Shown one piece after another: positions 1-7,112 of a DNA stretch of 24,192 nucleotides (positions are counted from its first letter, which is position 1; each line of letters opens with the position of its first letter). The translations under genes and the position numbers were made by a program. The notes below the pieces were generated by a model that was not told the DNA's origin, searched no databases, and worked only from the letters and a program-made list of their open reading frames with translations. Location: contig JAAYLF010000258.1 in the NCBI GenBank assembly GCA_012522035.1, positions 1 to 24,192 on the forward strand. The letters run 5' to 3'. This DNA is from Clostridiaceae bacterium. GTDB lineage: Bacteria; Bacillota; Clostridia; UBA1212; DUPL01.

Positions 1-1
1 C

Positions 2-340
2 CCCGGCACCCTGATGTGCAAAATGATATCCACAATCCCAGGTGTTTTCCCCCAGCCAAAAAGAAGATTCTATCTGAAGGAAGAGAACGATCAGATCGTC
101 TTTTATGATGCGGATTTTGAAGATCCTTTCGGCGAAATCACTTGCGACAAGGAAGATGTGGTTTCTTTTGGAGAGTATGTCAATTACGCAAAAAGAGTTC
201 CAAATCCCGGTGGTGGAAAAATCAGACCCGAATCCATAATTGTGGAACTCAAGGACGACAACTACAATCTGTTTTTTGAATTCAAGAACGATGAATATGA
301 TGATATAAGGAAGATATTTGGAAGCAGGAAAGCCATTTAA
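2..340 (+). CDS. Hypothetical protein, 3' part (5' end beyond window)
   Basis: The frame is open from the first bases of the window; the first ATG is at 14, but no ribosome binding site precedes it and the codons before it (Pro-Gly-Thr-Leu) read as protein, so this is probably the C-terminal part of a longer gene. About 112 residues are visible. They are soluble and acidic, with alternating short hydrophobic strands and a final stretch (Ser-Ile-Ile-Val-Glu-Leu ... Phe-Phe-Glu-Phe-Lys) that resembles the strand-helix end of PH/GRAM-like domains. That similarity is an impression, not an assignment. The stop lies one base from the stop of the convergent ABC ATPase. Function unknown. Confidence 0.55.
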   Translation, partial: PGTLMCKMISTIPGVFPQPKRRFYLKEENDQIVFYDADFEDPFGEITCDKEDVVSFGEYVNYAKRVPNPGGGKIRPESIIVELKDDNYNLFFEFKNDEYDDIRKIFGSRKAI

Positions 341-341
341 A

Positions 342-1118
342 TTAAACTATACTGTCAATTACAATATATTTCTTGCCATCAATTTCAATAACATCACTCT
401 TGACAGAGTACACTTTCTCGAGGTTTTCACTATTGAAAACCTCTTTTGCTTCTCCTCTTGCCACCACGCTTCCATTACTCATAAGGTATAGATAATCTGC
501 ATACCTTGCAGCAGTGTTCAGGTCATGCATTACGCATATCACTGTTCTTTTCTTCTCCCTGACAATATTCCTCAATATGTCCATAACATTTATCTCATGA
601 TATATGTCAAGGCTTGATGCCGGCTCGTCAAGAACCATGATGGGAGTATCCTGACACAGGGCTCTTGCAATAAGGACTCTTTGTCTTTCACCACCGCTAA
701 TCTCCTTGATGTTTTTGTCCATGAGGTGAAGCACATTGGTCATGGCCATGCACTCCCTGGCAATTTCCACATCCTCAATGCTTTCATTTTCAAAGAATCT
801 CAAATACGGGCTTCTTCCCATAAGAACTATTTCCCTTGCAGTGAATTCAAAATCAATTATTGTATTCTGAGGGACATAGGAAACAAGTCTTGCCCTTTCC
901 CTGCTGGTCATCTTCTTTACATCTTTTCCCTTAAGACGAATAATGCCTGAGTACCAGGTCAGATTTGACATTATGCAGTTTAAAAGGGTGGTTTTGCCCG
1001 AGCCGTTTGGACCCAGGATTACATAGAGTTTCCCTTCCTCAAAATCCGCATATATGCTTTTCAAAACCTCGTATTCCTCATAGGAAAAAGACAAATTCTC
1101 AACGCTTAGTATGGACAT
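342..1118 (-). CDS. ABC transporter ATPase, iron-chelate/cobalamin type (FecE/BtuD family)
   Basis: This is the cytoplasmic ATPase that would power import through the FecCD-type permease encoded just upstream on the same strand. The 258 residues show all ABC motifs: Walker A GPNGSGKT at about 36-43, Q-loop Gln84, signature SGGER at 141-145, Walker B IMVLDE at 160-165 followed by the D-loop SSLD, and the H-loop His198. The frame can begin with GTG at 1130, which overlaps the permease stop, but the ATG at 1118 is preceded by GGGGGA at a normal distance and gives the usual family N-terminus, so I chose it. The substrate cannot be told from the ATPase: siderophore, heme or vitamin B12 are all possible. 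No substrate-binding protein gene lies nearby. Confidence 0.93.
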   Translation of the reverse strand: MSILSVENLSFSYEEYEVLKSIYADFEEGKLYVILGPNGSGKTTLLNCIMSNLTWYSGIIRLKGKDVKKMTSRERARLVSYVPQNTIIDFEFTAREIVLMGRSPYLRFFENESIEDVEIARECMAMTNVLHLMDKNIKEISGGERQRVLIARALCQDTPIMVLDEPASSLDIYHEINVMDILRNIVREKKRTVICVMHDLNTAARYADYLYLMSNGSVVARGEAKEVFNSENLEKVYSVKSDVIEIDGKKYIVIDSIV

Positions 1119-1130
1119 GCAATCCCCCAC

Positions 1131-2195
1131 TCACACATTTCTCTTTTTCTTTATCAGCAGCCATATGAAGAATGGTGCTCCAAAAGCTGAAGTTATTGCA
1201 CCTACAGGCATCTCGCTGCTAAAACCTTTCAACCAGTTTAAAAGGTTTCTTGCCACCAGATCGCACAGAACAAGAAACAAGGCACCAAACAGGGCGGAAA
1301 ACGGAAGAAGCACCCTGTGATCCGGTCTATACAGTATTCGCGTTATATGCGGTATGACAAGACCTACAAAGCCGACAACACCGCAGGAGGACACGCAAAC
1401 CGCCACCATGAGTGCGGTAACTACCAGCATCAGGGTTTTGTTTCTTTCCACATCCACGCCCAGGGATTTTGCCGTAGGCTCGTCCACGGAAAGAATGTTG
1501 AGATTTTTGGCATTAAAGATGATAATGATGGAGCATGTCAGAATAACGGGAACGGTAATGGCAACACTGGTCCAGGATGAGTTTGAGAAACTTCCCATAT
1601 TCCAGAGAACCACTCTGTCCGCCATTTCCCTGTTGAACATCAGCAGAAAATTTATACCTGCAGACATTAGAAAATGAAAGGCAACCCCTGTCAGCAAAAG
1701 GGTTGCTGCAGGAAGCCTCCCTCCAGTTCTGCTTATCATGTATACAAGAATTGTTGTAAGAACGCTTCCAAAGAATGCAAATATGTAAACACTGCCCAAA
1801 AATCCAATACGCAATCCACCAAAAAACACAATGGCAATTGAAGCAAAAAAGGCAGCCCCGGAGGATATGCCAAGAACGTAAGGGTCCGCCATCTGGTTTT
1901 TGAACATGCCCTGATACACGGCTCCGGACAAGGACAGACCCATTCCTACAAACACCGCCATTACAATCCTGGGAGCACGAAGATTAAGAATGATTGCTTT
2001 TGCAGAAGATGGGATATGGTCAACATTCACGTGCTTTCCAAAAAAGGGTATCTTTGATGCTAGAATCTTTACAGTATCAATGGCATCAATCCTGGCTATG
2101 CCTGTTGTAATTGAAAGTATGCAGACAAAAACAAGTACTGCGAATATTACCAGCTTGTGTATAAAGTACTTTTTCCTAAGGTTCGTGTACAGCAT
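1131..2195 (-). CDS. FecCD/BtuC-family iron-chelate or cobalamin ABC permease
   Basis: The gene encodes the membrane subunit of a type II ABC importer; it would form a homodimer with two copies of the neighbouring ATPase. The 354 residues give about ten hydrophobic segments. Family signatures are visible: an arginine-rich RAPRIVMAVFVGMGLSLSG turn, the FKNQMADPYVLGISSGA segment, the coupling-helix region around LGVDVERNK, and the GLVIPHITR and PVGAITSAFGAPFF motifs near the C-terminus. Length is normal for the family. An AAGGA sequence precedes the ATG, and a promoter (TAGACA-N17-TATAAT) ends about 40 bases upstream, so permease and ATPase probably form a two-gene transcript. The usual solute-binding protein is missing from this locus and may be supplied from elsewhere. 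Confidence 0.93.
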   Translation of the reverse strand: MLYTNLRKKYFIHKLVIFAVLVFVCILSITTGIARIDAIDTVKILASKIPFFGKHVNVDHIPSSAKAIILNLRAPRIVMAVFVGMGLSLSGAVYQGMFKNQMADPYVLGISSGAAFFASIAIVFFGGLRIGFLGSVYIFAFFGSVLTTILVYMISRTGGRLPAATLLLTGVAFHFLMSAGINFLLMFNREMADRVVLWNMGSFSNSSWTSVAITVPVILTCSIIIIFNAKNLNILSVDEPTAKSLGVDVERNKTLMLVVTALMVAVCVSSCGVVGFVGLVIPHITRILYRPDHRVLLPFSALFGALFLVLCDLVARNLLNWLKGFSSEMPVGAITSAFGAPFFIWLLIKKKRNV

Positions 2196-2233
2196 GTTCC
2201 AGTCCTTCTTAAAATATTTTCAACGCAAGCTAC

Positions 2234-2262
2234 ATTATACACAAACTTCATTTCCGTGTCTA
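2234..2262 (-). promoter_or_regulatory. Sigma-A-type promoter for the ABC importer genes
   Basis: On the minus strand TAGACA (2257-2262) is followed after 17 bases by a perfect TATAAT (2234-2239). The leader to the permease ATG would be only about 30 bases, too short for a cobalamin riboswitch. The -35 overlaps the last codon of the upstream membrane-protein gene. Confidence 0.65.
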
Positions 2263-2706
2263 TTTTCTTTCCTTTGGCTTGAATCTTCTGAGTTTCAGAG
2301 TAAGGTTTATGCCAGCAATACCGCCTATGGAACCCAAAAGTGCTCCGCAAAGTATCAGTGTAAGTATGTCCTTGTCAACATATATTCGGCTTTCAAGAAT
2401 CCACCTGACAATCGTAATGATGAACGCATAAATCAAGCCTACAAGGGTGCCATTGAACCAGCCGCTGTTTTTTGAACCGGCTGTGGCCATGAAGGCTGAT
2501 GCCACAACGGACAGAATCATGGTTGCAAAAACAGCAGGAGGAATAAACTGCTCTGGAAAATCCGTCAGTGAAACTGCCAGTGAAAGTATTAAAAACACAG
2601 GAATTGTAAATACAAAGGAAGTCAGAACACCGCAGACAAGATAGTACCAGCGGGTATGTCCTCCCAAAACACTCCTTCTATATCTCCTTACATTGGTCCT
2701 TGACAT
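2260..2706 (-). CDS. TIGR04086/YrzE-like small membrane protein
   Basis: A 148-residue integral membrane protein with a basic N-terminus (several Arg) and about four hydrophobic segments: LVCGVLTSFVFTIPVFLILS, a second around FATMILSVVASAFMATAG, a third GTLVGLIYAFIITIV, and a fourth LILCGALLGSIGGIAGINL, ending in a basic tail. This arrangement matches the clostridial TIGR04086 membrane-protein family, whose function is not known. The frame could start at 2724, but the ATG at 2706 has a strong AAGGTGG five bases upstream, so 2706 is preferred. It lies upstream of the ABC importer on the same strand, but that pair has its own promoter, so functional linkage is doubtful. Confidence 0.75.
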   Translation of the reverse strand: MSRTNVRRYRRSVLGGHTRWYYLVCGVLTSFVFTIPVFLILSLAVSLTDFPEQFIPPAVFATMILSVVASAFMATAGSKNSGWFNGTLVGLIYAFIITIVRWILESRIYVDKDILTLILCGALLGSIGGIAGINLTLKLRRFKPKERK

Positions 2707-2782
2707 GCAAACCACCTTGTTCAAAAAGTTCTCTTACCAAATTTATATGTCCTGCTCATGCAAAATAGAATTAAATACAACC

Positions 2783-2811
2783 TTGAACATGCATTTACCA
2801 GATGATATAAT
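2783..2811 (+). promoter_or_regulatory. Sigma-A-type promoter for the envelope gene block
   Basis: TTGAAC (2783-2788), 17-base spacer, perfect TATAAT (2806-2811). It predicts a transcript start near 2818, about 30 bases before the ATG at 2849. This supports 2849 as the true start and rules out the earlier in-frame ATGs. Confidence 0.6.
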
Positions 2812-2848
2812 CATTAGGAAATGTAGAAGAACACAGGGGCTCTGGTTT

Positions 2849-4153
2849 ATGTTTAAGCTTGCTACTTTGATACAAATACTTGCCATAAGTACCATAATCA
2901 TATTATTGTCGGTCATAGCAGTGCAGACCGTTGTAAACGACATGACAAAAGCCATTGACGGCGATATCTATACAAGCACGATGAAAGTTACCGGCATAAC
3001 ATATCTGGGCAATGGAAAGTCGCTGGTAACGGGGAAAGACGGTAAAAATGCGTTTTTCAAAATATACAGTGCAAGCTCCCATCTGCTGGATGAAAAAAGC
3101 CTGCAGCTTGAAGGTTTTGATTTGTCCATAGATGACGTATCTGCAAAGGAAAACAACTTTGCTGTCATTTGCAGAGCCAAAAAAGGCCGCCAGTTGAAAG
3201 GTGTCCTTTATGTTTATGATTATATGAGAAAATCCCTGGACAAATGGGAATTTCCCTATGTCCCTGAAACAGTGGATACAAGCTTTTTCATCTCAGAGAA
3301 CTACTACTTTGCAGCCGGCAGGGAAAACATTTATCTTCTTAACACAAACCAAAGCGCAACCTTCCCAATGAAAGATGTGAACAAGGTAAACGATATATGC
3401 GTTGCAAACGACAAGGTTTATGTGGTCGGACAAAAGACTCTGACTGTGGATGCGCAGGAAAAAAGGTTTGCCTTCTACTCCTGTTATACATTAAACGGTG
3501 AACTCTTATGGGAAAAAGCCGCCATGGAGGATGTCCATTCCACCATTGAAAGAATACTGCCCATATCCAATGGTCAATTTATCCTGCACGGTCTTATGTC
3601 CAAAAATGACGAAACATCCATAGACAGTTATTCAAAAAAGTATGTCAATACAAAGGATGAAGCCTTCTCAGTTTTCCTTCTTAATATCGATAATGAGGGA
3701 AATGTGGTTGAAGCCAGCGTGTTTGAAAATGAAAACGGTATTGTTTTAAAGAAACTGGCCGGCATGTCCAAATATTACAGGCTAACCGGTTACGGAGCAG
3801 TGGCAGGTAAAGAAAACGGAAAATATACATTTCACTTGAGCCTTACGAACAAGGAGCTTGCCAACATATCACGAACAAGCTTTACATCAGATGCAGACCT
3901 TGTCTACCATGTAACTGGAGACGAGGATAACGGCATATATTGCCTTGTAAATATTAATGGAACAGGAAACTACAAACTCAAAAATTACTCATCAATGAAC
4001 GAATTTGTCTCTCAAATGAAAACCTTGAATTCCCTCAGGGGAATTATCGATATAGTATGCAGTCACATTTCCACAATCATATACATTTACATTGGTTTTG
4101 CGACATGGTTCATACTAAAGATAAAATATATCAGGAGGAATGGTAATGGTTAA
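2849..4153 (+). CDS. Membrane-anchored extracytoplasmic protein of unknown function
   Basis: The frame is open from 2693, but the part before 2849 overlaps a divergent gene and contains the promoter, so I start at the ATG at 2849 (AGGGG about ten bases upstream). The 434 residues begin with a hydrophobic helix at about 7-29 and end with a second one (about 405-425) plus a basic tail, giving a large outer loop held by two membrane helices. The loop consists of many short beta-rich repeats with alternating 'what is read / what is stored' strands (for example VYVVGQ, VLYVYDY, IYLLNT), suggesting a beta-propeller-like fold. No catalytic motif is recognised. The stop overlaps the start of the next gene by eight bases, so the two are translationally coupled and probably work together. 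Confidence 0.75.
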   Translation: MFKLATLIQILAISTIIILLSVIAVQTVVNDMTKAIDGDIYTSTMKVTGITYLGNGKSLVTGKDGKNAFFKIYSASSHLLDEKSLQLEGFDLSIDDVSAKENNFAVICRAKKGRQLKGVLYVYDYMRKSLDKWEFPYVPETVDTSFFISENYYFAAGRENIYLLNTNQSATFPMKDVNKVNDICVANDKVYVVGQKTLTVDAQEKRFAFYSCYTLNGELLWEKAAMEDVHSTIERILPISNGQFILHGLMSKNDETSIDSYSKKYVNTKDEAFSVFLLNIDNEGNVVEASVFENENGIVLKKLAGMSKYYRLTGYGAVAGKENGKYTFHLSLTNKELANISRTSFTSDADLVYHVTGDEDNGIYCLVNINGTGNYKLKNYSSMNEFVSQMKTLNSLRGIIDIVCSHISTIIYIYIGFATWFILKIKYIRRNGNG

Positions 4154-5459
4154 ATTCTTAAAAAGGCTTCTTGTATTCTGCCTGGTCGTGCTGGCCATCT
4201 ACGTTATTCTCATCATACCCAAAGTGGACAACTTCATAACTGCACAAATTGAAAGTTTGTACACAACAAATCCCGATCCAGAGTACATAATAAACACGGA
4301 GGACATGTACGATAAAAACGACAGCCCTCCCATCACCTTCATAAGGGAAGGAAAACTCTATCTTCTTTATAAGGACAGGTTCGTAGACATAACCACCGAA
4401 GGTCTGAGGCTTGATTCTCTCAACTATGATATCAACAAGTCTTTCGAGCTAAAAAAGAATTGCCAGGTTGTTTCAAACGGCAAACACATCATGTACATTC
4501 TTGAGTTGAATGGGGAATCTCATTTATTCAGGCTGGATATTGAAAACAGGGAAGTTGTAGAGATTGCGGAAAAGGTGGACAGCTTTGTCATAACCAAAAG
4601 AGGAAATATACTCTACGCTACCGGTTATCTAAGCTCAAACTATGTATACATCTACAGAGACGGTCAATCCAAGCAGATAACAAAGGATGCAAAAGTATAT
4701 TATCTAAGAGAACACGACTGCATCATTGCCAAGCAGGCAGATGGCGCGTTAATCCGCTATACCGAATTTGAAGACGATACGGTAATACTCGATACGGATG
4801 TCAAAGAACTGTACAATCCTTTCGGCAAAAAGCACAATTACACAGACATGTCAGGCTCACTCCTTCTTTACTACAAAAAAGCGGGTGGAGACTTTATGTA
4901 CAAGGATGGTGAAATCAAATCACTGGATAAGAGCTTTGATGAAACCGTGCCTGAAACAATTTACCCTTGCGTCAAGGATAACAGATATTTCTACTACTCC
5001 AAAAAGGAAAAAACCCTCTATCTTATGGACGAAGGCACTGTCTACGGAATAATGAGGGATGTATACAAGATATTTGAATACGACAAGGAAACAGAAAAAT
5101 TTGTACTTGCCACATCCAAGGCCGTGTATCTTGCCACCATTGGAGAATCAAACCGGGTGGATGCGGTAAAAATGTACAACCTCAAAACCATCTACAAGAG
5201 AAATGAAACCATGATAAGAAGGCATCTGGATGTTGTAACCAATGACTTTAAAAGCTTTTACTCCATTCAAATGTCAGGTTCCTCCTTCATATTTAACTTC
5301 ATCAACGCTGACAGCTGGATGAACAAGATATCCATTGTGAAGTACAAGCTTTTTGTAAGTACATTGCAGGGAGAAACCTTTGACAAAATAAAGGAGCTGG
5401 ATGTGCCCCAAAGCCGCAACCTGGAAGACAATCTGATACTTTATGATGAAAAAACCTAG
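4146..5459 (+). CDS. Membrane-anchored propeller-like protein, 5' part of a gene interrupted by TAG
   Basis: The N-terminus has one transmembrane helix (about residues 5-25) with basic residues before it, then a long extracytoplasmic region with repeated short beta motifs (IREGKLYLLYKD, HIMYILELNG, NILYATGYLS, YVYIYRDGQ) typical of propeller-like folds. AGGAGG at 4133-4138 is only one base from the first ATG (4140) but seven bases from the ATG at 4146, so 4146 is the start. The frame ends at a TAG at 5457-5459. The same frame then continues without another stop to 5825 with similar protein character, so this looks like one gene of about 560 codons broken by a single nonsense codon. The N-terminal part alone might still be made. 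Function unknown; coupled to the preceding gene. Confidence 0.7.
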   Translation: MVKFLKRLLVFCLVVLAIYVILIIPKVDNFITAQIESLYTTNPDPEYIINTEDMYDKNDSPPITFIREGKLYLLYKDRFVDITTEGLRLDSLNYDINKSFELKKNCQVVSNGKHIMYILELNGESHLFRLDIENREVVEIAEKVDSFVITKRGNILYATGYLSSNYVYIYRDGQSKQITKDAKVYYLREHDCIIAKQADGALIRYTEFEDDTVILDTDVKELYNPFGKKHNYTDMSGSLLLYYKKAGGDFMYKDGEIKSLDKSFDETVPETIYPCVKDNRYFYYSKKEKTLYLMDEGTVYGIMRDVYKIFEYDKETEKFVLATSKAVYLATIGESNRVDAVKMYNLKTIYKRNETMIRRHLDVVTNDFKSFYSIQMSGSSFIFNFINADSWMNKISIVKYKLFVSTLQGETFDKIKELDVPQSRNLEDNLILYDEKT

Positions 5460-5825
5460 ATATATATTCCCAGGAACAAGAAGATGGAAGGAAAATCCGT
5501 GTCGTTTATAACCCAGAACATTACAACGTATCAAAACTCCATTGACAACGAGCCCTTTGATACGGTTCAAACATACAGCGGACTTGATTATATTTACGTT
5601 GTCACAGAAACCGAAAAGAACGATATCAAGAACAGACTGTATGTATATGAGAACAGTACATCGATTATGATTCACAGAGGCAACTTCAAAACAGTAAAGG
5701 CCCTCTCCTCCATCTACTTAATAAGCCAGAACGAGGACGGAGAAACCTTCGACATCTCTATAGTCAACGGCCTTACTGTTGACAGGGTGGTAAGGAATGT
5801 AGTATTTGCCAACGAGAGTTTATAA
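5460..5825 (+). pseudogene. 3' part of the interrupted propeller-like gene
   Basis: This stretch is in the same frame as the preceding coding region, separated from it only by the TAG at 5457-5459. The codons straight after the stop (Ile-Tyr-Ile-Pro-Arg-Asn-Lys-Lys) and the following 113 residues continue the beta-strand/turn pattern (YIYVVTE, RLYVYEN, IYLISQNEDGETFDISIV) seen upstream, consistent with the last propeller blades. An ATG at 5484 has AGGA eight bases before it, so separate translation of residues from 5484 is possible, but the product would have no membrane anchor or export signal. I therefore read it as the tail of a broken gene rather than an independent gene. Confidence 0.6.
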
Positions 5826-5832
5826 TTTTTTT

Positions 5833-5861
5833 ATGACTTAAGCCTTCGCATATGGTAATAT
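5833..5861 (+). promoter_or_regulatory. Weak candidate promoter upstream of the zinc-ribbon foldase gene
   Basis: ATGACT (5833-5838), 17-base spacer, then TGG-TAATAT (5853-5861), an extended -10 form. A perfect TATAAT (5863-5868) lies just downstream but has no -35 at the right distance. Low confidence. Confidence 0.3.
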
Positions 5862-5897
5862 ATATAATACAATACGGTTATATTTGAAAGGAGCAAC

Positions 5898-7088
5898 ATG
5901 TCTAAGTTTTGTGTAAAATGCGGGACAATGATGGACAAGGATGAGAAAAAATGCCCCAAGTGCGGCATGAAGGCAATAAACCTTCCCGAGCCCGCCCAAC
6001 TAAAGAAAAGAAAGAAGAAAATAATAACAATAACCAGTGTGGCTGTTCTGCTTATTGCTGTGGTGACCATACTGATTGTGTATTTTGCCAACAGTTCTCT
6101 GGTTCTTTCCGATATTTTCACAGGTCTGAGAGGAAAGACAATCATGACTGTGAACGGCTACAAGGTACCGGAAAACGAATTCAGATTCTTCTGTTCACTT
6201 GTGCTTGAAGACGAGGATCTGGTCTATCTCTACAGGGATTCGGATGAGTTTGACGATGTAATCAAGAACGAGACAAAACAGTTCATAACGGAATACATCT
6301 GCAGACTGAGCGAGGCAAAGGAAAAAGGCTTTAAGCTGACAAAGGCAGAAGAGAACAAGCTGATTAAAGAGATTGAGGAGCAGCATGAGAAGTACAAAAA
6401 AGAAACAGGAATGAAATCCGAAAGGGAATTCTACAACTTCTTCTATGGCATCAGTAAAAAGCAGTTCCTTGAGTTCAGAAAAAACTGGGCTATTATTGAC
6501 AAGTACAATACAGCCCAGGAAGATGAAGCGGATGTAGGTTTGGAAAACCAACAGAAAGCCTTTGAAAAATACAAGGACTTCCTTTACTCTAAGAAGACCA
6601 TGATTCTGGTGAGGGATATTACGGAGCTGGATGAGGAGGAACTGGAAAAGGAAATGACCCTCATTAACAGACTGTATGACGACATATTGAATGGCGAGGA
6701 CATGTACTCCCTCATTAAAGGATATGGTCAGGACGAATCGGTCCTTCAGTCCGAAGGAGTTATCATGATTAACGCCGCCTTCAAGGATACATATCCGGAA
6801 CTTTATGAGTGGTCCCAGGATGCAGAAGTTGACGATGTGGATATTATTGAAACTGAAGATTTTGTGTACATTGTCAAATGCGTTGAAGTTGTTGACTTTG
6901 AATCCCTGAAGGACTCGGACGAGATGAAAGACTGGACCAGGTTTTATGTGGTCAACGAAAACATTGAAGAACTAATGAAGTCGGACAAATACAGAGTCAA
7001 GGTAAATGAGAAGAATTACAACAAACTTGACATTTCAGATTTGACAAAGGAAGCACTAGATTATTTCAAAACCATTTGGGGTTTTTAA
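5898..7088 (+). CDS. Zinc-ribbon, membrane-anchored SurA/PrsA-like protein
   Basis: GGAG precedes the ATG by four bases. The 396 residues start with a zinc ribbon (Cys5-x2-Cys8 and Cys19-x2-Cys22), then a lysine-rich linker and one transmembrane helix (about 41-63), so the ribbon is cytoplasmic and the rest is outside. The outer part begins with a TVNGYKVPENEFRFF-like segment, the characteristic start of SurA/PrsA N-terminal chaperone domains, followed by long charged helices (about 110-210) and a region from about 230 to 340 that could be a degenerate parvulin domain. No clear peptidyl-prolyl isomerase active-site set is recognisable, so enzyme activity is uncertain. It sits between an anchored propeller-like protein and a SpoIID-family protein, which suggests an envelope folding or assembly role. 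Confidence 0.7.
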   Translation: MSKFCVKCGTMMDKDEKKCPKCGMKAINLPEPAQLKKRKKKIITITSVAVLLIAVVTILIVYFANSSLVLSDIFTGLRGKTIMTVNGYKVPENEFRFFCSLVLEDEDLVYLYRDSDEFDDVIKNETKQFITEYICRLSEAKEKGFKLTKAEENKLIKEIEEQHEKYKKETGMKSEREFYNFFYGISKKQFLEFRKNWAIIDKYNTAQEDEADVGLENQQKAFEKYKDFLYSKKTMILVRDITELDEEELEKEMTLINRLYDDILNGEDMYSLIKGYGQDESVLQSEGVIMINAAFKDTYPELYEWSQDAEVDDVDIIETEDFVYIVKCVEVVDFESLKDSDEMKDWTRFYVVNENIEELMKSDKYRVKVNEKNYNKLDISDLTKEALDYFKTIWGF

Positions 7089-7112
7089 TATACCAGGAAA
7101 GGTTTGTTTGTC

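Noticed and set aside
2196..2233. Cobalamin riboswitch ahead of the ABC importer
   Set aside because: The promoter leaves a leader of about 30 bases; no room for the aptamer.
2693..2848. 5' extension of the 2849-4153 gene starting at an ATG at 2693
   Set aside because: It overlaps the start of the divergent membrane-protein gene, has no ribosome binding site and includes a good promoter (2783-2811), so the region is not translated in this frame.
5457..5459. Pyrrolysine or other programmed recoding at the TAG
   Set aside because: No pyl-type genes or downstream recoding structure are visible, the other interrupted gene uses TAA, and the protein is not a known recoded family.
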